From Branchiostoma floridae (taxonomy: Eukaryota > Chordata > Leptocardii > Amphioxiformes > Branchiostomatidae), in assembly GCF_000003815.2 (NCBI RefSeq), contig NC_049996.1:6094012-6158011 (forward strand): 64,000 nt of DNA, in the 5' to 3' direction. The notes under the pieces are model-generated. The model saw only the letters and a list, made by a program, of their open reading frames with translations. It made no database searches and had not been told where the DNA came from. Every line of letters starts with the position of its first letter. The first letter of the stretch is position 1. Shown in pieces: positions 51,601 through 63,600 of this stretch. Position numbers and translations under genes: made by a program.

Positions 51601-54600
51601 GTGGAACAACTGCTGCCCCAATGAGAAAAACTGTTTCTTTATAACGCTCTCAACGCTTTACAACAACACAACTGCAAGGTTAGTAGAAGGTACAAACCTC
51701 AGGTAGACTCTCTAATTGTGTGCGCTTTTGTTTCACCTACCATATTTTTTAGGAAAATGCCTCATCATGATTACCAAAAAATTGACAATACATGACCTAC
51801 CAAAGAAAAATGACACTGTCACCTTAATTCTTCCTTGACATATAGTTTTGTATTTTTGGGCAGGCATACATGTAGTATATATATTTCAACAGTGAAAATT
51901 TTTTGTGTTTCTTTTTCTTCAAAGGATTTTTGACCATTGACACATCTATTCAGAAAGGGGACACGACTTTAGAAACCTTTAAAAACTGGGTAGCTTTCTT
52001 ACAAGTTACAGCATGCAGAGGTCAAGTAAGATACATACAGCCAGGGTGCTCCCATATTCACTCCCTCACAAACATTACAGTTACCTTAACATAATAAAAA
52101 ACAATCGAAAAACTCAATCGAAAAGTGTCACAGGTTACTTATATTAGCAAACAATACTGTCAGCTGTTTGCTGATAAATATGACATAAATATGGCAGTGT
52201 GAGTTAAAGACACCCGATGAGTACTAGTGCATGCATAACTAAAACAGAAAGTGACGGTTAGCAGCGGTCAGTACAGTCACCTAGAATGTGTAGAGGAAAC
52301 AAAAAGATTGAGTAAATGAGAATGGATAAGACAACAGCAGGGAGAGAATGCATGTTGTGTTGCCACCATGGCATGGAGCCTACCGATGCCTCTAATGTCT
52401 TCTAAACCTTCATCCTTCAAATCCTTCCCCCTGAAAGAATAGCTGCGTGTAAAAGGGGACGAGTCCTCTTCAAACTCGATTTTGGGAGTTCCTTTAACTC
52501 GTAAGGAGCCCCACTTCCTTCCTGTCTTGCGGAAGACAAGTTTTTGTGTGGGTCCTTGCTGTTGTGTCTCTGCTGTATTGCCAACATTGGAGCTGTCTGG
52601 CGGGGATGTGTCTTGGTTGGTGACATCCTCACCGCTGGAGGTATTTGGGAGAGGTTGTAAATTTGTTTTCTTATACGTTGAATAATTGAACAACTGTCGC
52701 AGCCGGGTAACTGGAAGAACATGAGAGTTACGGGTCAAAGGAAGTAAGCAGCTGGTAAGTAAATTAGTCTTTAAGTTAGTATTATTCAAGAAACATTTGT
52801 TAGCAGGCATTACATGTTTTATTCTACATCTAGCCATGTAACGTTGTACCCACAGATATCCAGTCACAAAATTTGACTGTCAGTGCCAGGTTAAGCTAAG
52901 GGCACAACCCGCCGCACGTGCAATTTGTCCGTACGTTTTTTTGGGAGGCCACGTACAAACATATTTCTGAAAACGTTCAGGCTGTATAGGGCAGGCGCGT
53001 CACCTGTACTGGCACGTACGGGGAGTGAATCCGCATGCTGATGGCACGCAAAGTTTTGCCTGCACATAAAGTTCTACATGTCTGCGTGCTCCAAAATCCA
53101 TCGGATTCCCTACGAGTTTGTACGGAGGCGGTACTTACCACTTACGGATCCCAAAAGATTGTCCACGGTTTGTCACGTAGACAGCACGTAGACAGCACGT
53201 ATTTGCGCGTACGGCGGGTTGTGCCCTCAGCTTTAGGTAAGCTTAAAATTACACCTGGGAGACAGTTTTTTTTATATCTTTACATATCAATTTTTGTCCT
53301 TTACAGAGGACGGAATGGGCCCCAGCTGCAAAATTCCGTCAAGGGACGGAAGGACGGGTGCTGGCTACAATCCTGGAAGCCACCTACCGAAGTCACTTTC
53401 CCTTTGATAGCCCCGACGTTTCTAACTGTATAATTCATACATGTATATAGTATGTACCTGAACTGCCGGTGATGACTTCATCCTCCCCACGGATAGTCAG
53501 TCTCTGTGGCACAACAGCTGGTCTCTCTGCCAGGGTCACAGGCTGGGTGCTGTACCTGAATACATCATACACAACAACATGTCATTTCAGTGGTGCTGTA
53601 CCTGAATACATCATACACAACAACATGTCATTTCAGTGGTGCTGTACCTAGACACATCATACACAACATGTCATTTCAGTGGTGCTGTACCTAAACACAT
53701 CATACACAACATGTCATTTCAGTGGTGCTGTACCTAGACACATCATACACAACATGTACAATGCCATTTCAGTGGTGCTGTACCTAAACACATCAAACAC
53801 CACAACATGTCATTTCAGTGGTGCTGTACCTAAACACATCATACACAACAACGTGTCATTTCAGTGGTGCTGTACCTAAACACATCATACACAACAACAT
53901 GCCATTTCAGTGGTGCTGTACCTAAACACATCATACACAACAACGTGTCATTTCAGTGGTGCTGTACCTAGACACATCATACACAACAACGTGTCATTTC
54001 AGTGGTGCTGTACCTAAACACATCATACACAACAACATGTCATTTCAGTGGTGCTGTACCTAAACACATCATACACCACACCGTATAATTTCAGTGGTGC
54101 TGTACCTAAACACAACATACACAACAACATGTCATTTCAGTGGTGCTGTACCTAAACACATCATACACAACAACATGTCATTTCAGTGGTAAATAAAGTT
54201 CCTGCAACACATTCTGAAAGACCTGGCCTAACATTGGGGAACTCCTCAGCTACCTTCTTCGGGCCAGAATAGATTATGGGACAAACAGTGAGCCAGTCCT
54301 TGAAAAAACAAGTTGCATGCAAGGAGTCCATTCAGGCCTGGCATGTCAGCCAGGTACATTTTGTAATCATCTAGAGGTTTCGTCATAAAAACATATGGCA
54401 ATGATAAAATACACATACTGCATATCAAATATTGTATTAATCTTTCTTTCTGGGTATCAGTATATTAAACATCATTAGCAGGACATATAAACGACTGTCA
54501 GTGAGTACAATAACAGACAGTTGGTACCTTGTAGACCTGCCCCGGACGGGTGACCTAACCCTCTCGTCTGGCGACAATCCCTTCTTCTTCTTGGTTGACT

Positions 54601-57600
54601 GTCCCTTGGATACATCTGAATCACACAGAATGATGCTTTTAACATATATATCAATACAGGGCTCAAAATACTGGGTGCATGTGCACCCAAAATTGGAGCT
54701 GTGCACCAAATTATTTTCTGTGTGTGCACAGGGTGCACCCAAATATTTTCTTGGGTTTATGTATGTAAAGATATCAAAGTATACTTAGTCTAGTATACAT
54801 CATATTCTTGACATCTAAGTGTTAGAAAGATAATAAAAATGTCTGTCATGGTACTTGTTTAAGAAGAATTTGATAGCATGTAACTAAGTTTTGTTATAAG
54901 GTTTTCCTGACATTCTACTTAAATTTAAGTGGTGCACCCAAAAATATTTTGGTGCAACCAATTTTTTATGCACCAGTGCACCTAATCCCAAAAATGAATT
55001 TAGAGCCCTGCAATGGCACCATCTACATGTATACGGTAACAGTATACCTATTGAGTGATTTGAAGGTGCTAAGCTAACAGGATGGTCATCAGAGCTTCCC
55101 GGATAAAGGTGAAGCAGTCGGCGATTGAGATCAGGTATGATGCTTTTCTAAGTAGCTATAAAATGTACATGTACAGTCAAACCTGTATTAGCAGCCACCT
55201 TTGCATAGCGACCACCTGGCCATTGCGGTCACTTTTTGTCGGTCCCTTGGATTTTTCCCATTGACCTACAAGCATTAAGAAATAGTCTATAGCGGCAACC
55301 TGTCCAACGCGGCCACAGCCACACGATTTCCGGTCCCGTAGATACAGAAACACTACTTATTGCCACCATACAGCGGCTATATGTCATCCTACGCCCGGTT
55401 TAGAATCGTAGTTTGCGAAGATTTGGACTTCCAGACAGGGTTATTTTGGCAGTAGCGGAAGGTATATGCATGCCTTGAACATTAAAGTACAAGTCTGTGT
55501 CGGTGAAGTTTTTTTTTTGCGCACGGCAATATCAACCATTTTTGGTAGATTTGACTTTGGCAGGGACAGCTGAATTCTGAGATGATCGAGACAATATCAG
55601 TTGGTGAGAAAGATCAGTGCCATAAGTGGGTACTGAAATCATGCGTAACTTATTGCTCGTGGGTAATTGATCAATATTTTCTCTATAGCGGCCACTTGTC
55701 TACAGTCTCCACATTTCTCCAGTCCCTTGAGTGGCCGCTATAGACAGGTTTGACTGTGCATGTAGTCTGATGCCATGTGGCTTCAGCATGGAGTACACCG
55801 CTCACCTTGTGTTAATTTGCATGAGGCTTAAACCTGAACCATCACATGCCCAAGATCCTCCTCTACAGTAAACTCTTCTCCTTGTAATAATACTTACTGG
55901 ATTGATAAAGCATTCCACTTTTAATGACCAAATTGAATTCTTGTTTCTAACTACAAATTGCAACTTGTAGATAGAACTTTTGTAGACTGCCTCTATTTTA
56001 GTACACCCACACAGTAATATGATCAATGAAGACTATATTTATCTCCCCAAACACACATCCAGAACCAAATTTAGAGACTCGCCTAGGCACAGTTCTGAGA
56101 AAAATTCCCACATGACAGCCTCCCCACCCATGTAATTCCTAAACATGCCAACCATAAACTGTAGAAGTTAACAAATGTAGAAATATCTCACAACTACGTG
56201 GTAGCACACAGAGTGGTACAGATGTACTCTCAACTAAACATCATTATCGTATTACACATACCACAGGTCAACTGGTAACTTACAAACCTACAATTCACTC
56301 AGACACCTACATTACAGTCATACACCTATGTGCACATGTGCGTCATACTATTACGTGTACCATGAAGCCACTAAAAGGAGGTACTAGTACCATTAAGACA
56401 CTACAGGGAGTTCTGAGTCTACAATGTACCTTGTACTGCACTAAATGTATATACAGACAGAAATGTCTCTAGTTAGGCTTAGGTCACATTTCCAAACCGG
56501 GGCCCGACCGGGATGTCTAAAGAAATGAAAAATTAAAATGTATACCTAGAAATATACACAAATCATGCCCATTGGTTATACTTTGAAATTTTGTGTATTT
56601 TGATGTCTTTTATCTAATTCTTTTTGCTTCCGAAAGCTGCCCGGTCGGGCCCCGCCTTGGAATATGACCTTAAGCCTAAGCAATTTATATACTTGGCTGT
56701 TTAACTCTTTTAACAAAATCCATATAAAGCTGCCAGTTAGATGATTTAGCTTCTTATTCCATTGACTTTAATTCTTTCTTACAGCTGCTTTCTAATTCAC
56801 AGCAACTCTATCACGAACCTCACAAAAACAACCAACAGCAATAATTAGATGGTTCTTAGGAAATAAAGCAAACTTTGCTGCAGAGAGATTTGCAGGAAAA
56901 ACTTGATATAGGTGTAATATCATAACTCAGATTTCCAAGCTAATCCAATTTAGAAAGCTGAAAATATTCATGAAGAATTTACACTATGTATAGTAAATCA
57001 TAGAACAAAATTTCCTTTAACATGTACATTCTAATGTTGAAAATGATGACAACAATCCTGTTGGATCAGTTTTCAGCATGGATAAGGATGGTGTCTGTAG
57101 GACAAGGCAAGAGCCATATTGGAGAATACCATGACCTGTGCTTCATGCAGCTGTTCCACTGGAGACAAGAATGTCCCTACATGATTGTATATGGTGCATC
57201 CTGGAGATATGATACTGTCACATGACATTAGATCAACATCACATTCCAAAAACATCCAACCCAGAAAGGCACTAAAGACAGACAAACTCATACTTCTTTG
57301 GAATCTATTTCTTCAGAAGAAGAGTCTATATTACATCTTACAAGTTAGATATCATTAAAACTATGAACAAGAATGTACAATATGAATGAGTTGTGGATAA
57401 GATAATGAATGATATTGAAATATAATACAACTTACACTTGATAAAGAAAATAGCTACCAGGTCCCTTCCTGATCATTGGAACTGTCAGATTTATTCTGTT
57501 TCCCCTATTGATATATACATGCAAGTCAGCACTGTTAACTTTCACCATTGCTTACTAGATATTATCTGATAAAGTAAAGCTGTTCTCCATCAGCAAGCAT

Positions 57601-60600
57601 GACCTCTATGGGAGAAGCTAAATATGGAAACGGGTCCTTCAAAATGGCCTAAACTAATCACAGGGCAACACAAACAGACAGAAACTCCAAGCTCCGTACC
57701 TGATTCCTTGTTTTTGCTCTCCTGTAAACCCAAGACGTCTGCCCACCAAGGGGAGATCGCATTCTGAATGTTGTTAAGCATATTCCAGTCACCTTGCACC
57801 CCTCCCAGTGTAGCAGTTCACCATGCAATAGCACATTGCCGGTAAGTATGGTCAGGCACTATGAATAACTATCAACAGTGCATCAGATGTCACCCTGGCT
57901 GTCAAATATAGACAACTGCCTCGGCAATCCCACAGTGGAGTGCGTCATCAGGAATTCAATGAGTGGACTACTCCCTACACAAGTTCCATGGGGTAATACT
58001 TCCCAGTAGTGCAGCTAAAGCAACTAGCACCCATGGCCACTTTCAAAGTACCCAAAGTACTGCCCCGATCAGTCCTGTAGATAGATCTATCTTACTTAAG
58101 ATTTTCCACACTAACAAACGTTAACCTATCCTAAACTATTAGTTTGTAACAGCTGCTCTAGATTTTAAATCAGATAATGATTTATGTGATGAAGTCTTCA
58201 ATTATCTCATTGTAAATCGATTAATACACGATAATGATTACCCCTTTTAATGTTCACCTTATAACTTGTTATCTCCATATTGACTCTTATCTCCGTCAAT
58301 AGTTTGGAAACCTCATACTTTTGTTAGATTTTTTATAGATTTCTTGTTTAAATTTATATCTTGAGTCATTGATTATGCAAATATCAATAAGGTTTTATCT
58401 ATCTTGATGATGGTCTTTCACACCAGAATTACACATATTGCATGTGTGACAGTGCTTTCCTTTGGCAGAATTCCACTTTAATTTTAAACATTCCATTCAT
58501 AATTTTGAATATGTTTACCTTCAACTATGACTTACTTACTCATGTTACAATTATGACATTTACATTAAGGCGTTCAAGCATTTTTGCATTAGTTATGCAA
58601 ATTAGTAGCTTCGAATCAATTCCGTCACTGGTCACTGCGTATTGGCAGCTCACGTACCTCTATATATTACATGTACCTGTACCAGGCAGACACGCATGTA
58701 TCATACACGTGAGAATTAACTTCACAAAACACTACAGAGGAGAGCCTTCACATGTTTGTCGAGTAGAAAAAAACGACCAATGCATATATTAAGATATAAA
58801 AACAAAACACTGCCGACATTTCCAACAATTTGCCACCATAGTTTTCCTGTGAACGCTCCAAAGATTTGTACCATCTATGAAAAAAAAAACTTTATATAGA
58901 GATGCAGAAGATACTTTATGAAAAGTAGACAGACAGAAGTCGAGTTGTTGATTGTCCATGTTGTTTTCTTGTAATGTTTTTTGTTAACTGGGTAGTGTGT
59001 TAGGAAGGACATGGAGGTGTGTGCTGTCTCACAGGGGTCAACCCACTGGACAGAGCCGCATGGAAGCGTGGTGCAAAGACTAGGCGCCTGCTGCCTACCC
59101 CTGCGTCAGGGACTCCAGCAGCAGTATAATCAAAGTTTAACCCTGGATAGTGAGTGAGTGGATAGTGAGTGGGTTGCCACATTCAGCCCATGCCATTTCC
59201 TGTGAAAACATGAGCTGGGTTGTGGTATATGTAGATAAGCCCTCCTCACGTGAGACGATCAAGTATACATAAATTGGAATGTACAATCACAGAAATGTTT
59301 GCTGCTTGTAAAATGTAATGCAGAGTATGAAGGGTTCATGAACCGTCCTAAAATTTGGTATGAATAATAAAGGTGTGCAAAGCATATGCCCACAGTGCTT
59401 CATTTATACTACCAGCAAACATGATTACATCACTTAAAATTGTTGAATTTTTGGACTTTTTGCCAATTTTAGACTAGAAATGTCTCCTACTGGAGGTGCA
59501 TATAGTATAGTACTTACAGCAATCCATTCACACTTATGGTGCACATCACTTGAAAATTGTTTTAAATAGCTACTACCACATACTAGCACACTATAGCCTC
59601 CTTGCCTAGTATAGTAAATGACTCCCTAGAGACTAGAACTAGTAGAAGACTCCCTGGGGCAGTTCCTAATGAATTAGGAGGATAGTTGCTTATTGTAAAG
59701 ATTTATGGCACACAGATGTCAGTACTTCTTCTTCCTTAATGTCCAACTGCCAAAGAATCGGCAATAATTGACATGTACTGTACTTACTAATTGTATGTAC
59801 TGTAACAGACCCAAACTTCTCTACTCCTACTCTAACAGGTGGAGTGGTAGACATGCCTAACAGTGGCCACTATAGCTGAAGCTGTTGTGTTTTACTACAC
59901 AACTTAATTTTAGGTCCAACAAATATTGCACAACATTGCCTGTAAGTTATTCAGGAGTCTGACAACAGTGTCAATGATGTACACATGATTCTTGGTCCAA
60001 ACATATCAAGCCTATAAAGTATGATGTTAACTCATCAAAACATATTGTACTCCAGTGGATTCATTATGTGTCTTCGTAGTAAGACTAGAGGAATCATAAT
60101 CTAACGTTATAAATACTAGACAGGAAGAACGATTCGCAGGGTTTTCCGAAATGGCCCCAAGTTTGTTTATCGCACAGAAGGAAATCCTGGCTAGTCCATT
60201 GACCTGAGTGATAATAAATCCTGACAATCGGGCCGTTACGGGTCGCGCCCCTGACCTTGACTAGTTCGTGTACCGCCCGACCACCTGATCCTCCAGGAGT
60301 TTGTTGTTACAAACTAGAACAGATCGTGGGATGGCCTGCTCTTCTCATTCATGACCTAGGGAGCTTCGTAGACAGCTCTTTGACTTACGAAATCCTATTT
60401 CACAGCTAAACAATTGCGTTAACCTTGCCGCTTTTGTCCACCACCTCATTGAGGACTTGAACGACGTGACAGAACAAGCGTAACGACAAAACGTTACCTA
60501 CACACCTGGTGGTCGGTGTTGTAACTTGTAAGCGAGTTACAATAGAACATACAACAGAATTAGTTGCCTTACCTGATATTCCAGGCATTATTACTTCATG

Positions 60601-63600
60601 GTACAAGTCTCAGATGTATAACTTTAAGACCACCAAACTACACACTTCACTAAAAGTATGAGAAAGGCGTCAGTAAATAGTGCGGAACACACGTTCTGCC
60701 CTGGTAAACTTTAAGCTTCCATTCTAATCGTCCCGAGTATGCAAATGAGATGCAAACAAGTTACAGGTCACGTTTGGGGGATGCCATTCTACACATGGGG
60801 GTGACTTCTGTAGCAAGTTTTGAGGGATAAAATTGTGCAAATGGACTTATGTTTCACAAAAGCTTATTTGAGGTTAAACACGTCTCCAACACAACTAAAT
60901 ACTATCTTCTCTCTGATATATTATTCATTAACCATGTTCACTGTTACCATATAGCACACAGGAATGGTCAGGAGAACACCTTTTGATGCTCTCCATCTGT
61001 AATGTCAACAGTTGGTTGAAACCTGACCCACAGGTATCCCTGATCCCCTAAGACAAACATCCCTTTGTGTCAGGTGTTCAGCCAGCATGACAGGGACTGA
61101 ACCAACAATGAGAGTCCCCGTGTTTACTTCTGTAGGGAAAGGTATGTGGTGACTACATGCTCCAATGTCTTTGTGTATACAACACTTCCATATGAAATGG
61201 TTGTAATGATGATATGAAGATGATGGTGGTGAATAATTGGTGGTGCAACATTACAGTCACTCTAATGTTTCCTCTTACATGTTGATAACTTACATATTGC
61301 ATTTCAAAGCAATGTGATAAAACATCAGAAGAAGAATAGAAATAAGTCATATGCCAGCGCCTTGGCAAAGAAATGTTGGCCACTATTGGAAAGACCTAAG
61401 TTAGCATACGTTACATCATTATCATCATTAGTCGTCCTCTGAGGTTACATTGCATTACAATGTCAGGAAACATAATGTCCTTGGCCACACCAAGGCTATA
61501 AATATGCACCTGTTATTGGCAAAGGAACTGAATTTGTTGGCAAAGTTATCTGTCAATTTGTAATACTCTGCATACCAGCATTCATTCTATTGTTTTATAA
61601 CATTGATGTCTTAGCCTGCTCCATTTTATTTTCCTGGCTCTCTCAGAGTCTGACAATTCCATGTAAAAGTTACCAAAATTCAAAAAGAATAGGCCCCTTT
61701 GGCACACCAAGCCCTGCTAACATGATTCTTTCTCCTTCAATTTTTCTTTGGTGTTTGAGTTTTCATACGATCATGGAACGATAGTTAAATGTTAACAAAT
61801 TAATATTTCACAATTGAAAACCTCAACACTAGATTAGGGCCTTGGCCCTGCAGTTACCTGAAATTTTCAGTTAGCCAAACGTTTGCCTCAGTAAAAGTAT
61901 TTCAAACCCTGCTGAGTGCATCTTTTTCCTCAGAGTCCATTTTCAACACAGAGTTGGACAAGTTTTCAAAAATTCACTTGTCCTATTGTGCAAGTACATA
62001 AAAAAATTTACTTGCCCAAACCAACTTTTCCCTTGTCCTAAATTTAAAAATAAACATTTTTCTATGTACTTTCACTTTGGGCAATAGAATTCTTTTGTCA
62101 TTGGTACTATTTTCCTGTGTTGACCAATGCTAGATTCCATGATTGCAAAAAGTAACAAGTATTATATCAAAATCTCACTCATAGAAAGAATCTTACTTGC
62201 CCGATCGGACAAGTAGGGTTGGACATGCACTTGCCCGAACTGCACTTTCACTTGCCCAGGACAATGGGGCTAGTGGGCTTGTCCAACCCTGTTACAGAGT
62301 AGAAATATGTAACGTTAGTTGACCTTTATCAGCGGGGTAACCTATATCCATTTTATTTTTAAACAGGGTAGTTGGAGACATTAAGTTAACGGACGGTGGT
62401 TTTAAACTGCTCACACACAAAAATATTTCAAAAAATTGCAGTTTGATGAAAGAATGGATAAAGGTTACACCAATATTTGAAAATATTGCAGTTTGATACA
62501 ACAAATGATATATAGGTTGCCCCACGGACAAAGGTGAACTAGTGTTACACTGAAACATGAAATTCAATTTGAACTGTTTTGTAATATCTTGTTCATGTGT
62601 TATGTTTGGCAGGGATTCAAATTCTGTGAAAATCTAAGAATCATAAGATGTTGAATTTGTGTGCCCTTTAATGTTACATTACGTCTCAAAGTCTTACAAA
62701 GCAGATCATTCATTGCAAACATGAATTGTGAACTATACTTTAGGGTAACACAAGACCACAAACATGGTAAATTATCTGCTTTGTCACATCAGTCTTCAGT
62801 TTTAAAAGTACAATTATAGAAACATTTCATAGCTAAATGTATTTCTTCACATACTACAACTTCAGTCTGACTTTAAAAAAAAAATGATTGTATTTCACAG
62901 TATTTGACTTGTGTTGGGACCAGGTAACAGTTGAAATACACAATTAATAAACACAACGAAGCTGCCTCCAATCCTGCAATATACCTTTATCATCATTTCC
63001 CAGCCCTTTGTTGATGACATTACACATGCATAAACCTATTTTGTTATTGAATAGTCTGTAACTCTTCGACAAAAAAAGAAACTTGATGGATAAAGTACTC
63101 CACTGAGCACAATCATTCACTGCAGTCCTAGATATAATACCTTTTGGCATCGCATTAGACAGGCAAAGGCCAAACATAATTTTGACATTGTTGTAATAGC
63201 TAAAAGTGGATCTGAATAAAGTCAAAGTCAAACTGCAGACACAACAGACCATGCAGGAGTACCATTAATGGCTTTGCATCCGCATTTTTAGACACATTCT
63301 AAGTGACAATTTCAGTAGTTCAAACAATACCCGGTGCTACTCCTTTATATACATCAATCAATAAGATGAGATTTGTTGGAATATTTCCCAAAATCTTTGC
63401 TCTCAACCATTATATGTGACTGTTACTATGGAAGTGTGGCACTAAATTGTGCTTATTTTGATCTGTCTTGGAAAATAGTTATGACCTTTGATGTGTGTCA
63501 AATTGTTCAATTTCAAACAATGTTTAAAAAACACAGACATTGACTGACTAAATGACATGAACATTGATTTAAGCTATTCTAATAATAACATGCACATACT

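Noticed and set aside
53469-53879. Plus-strand ORFs over 53.5-53.9 kb
   Set aside because: Produced by the 46-bp minisatellite and the antisense of exon 4.
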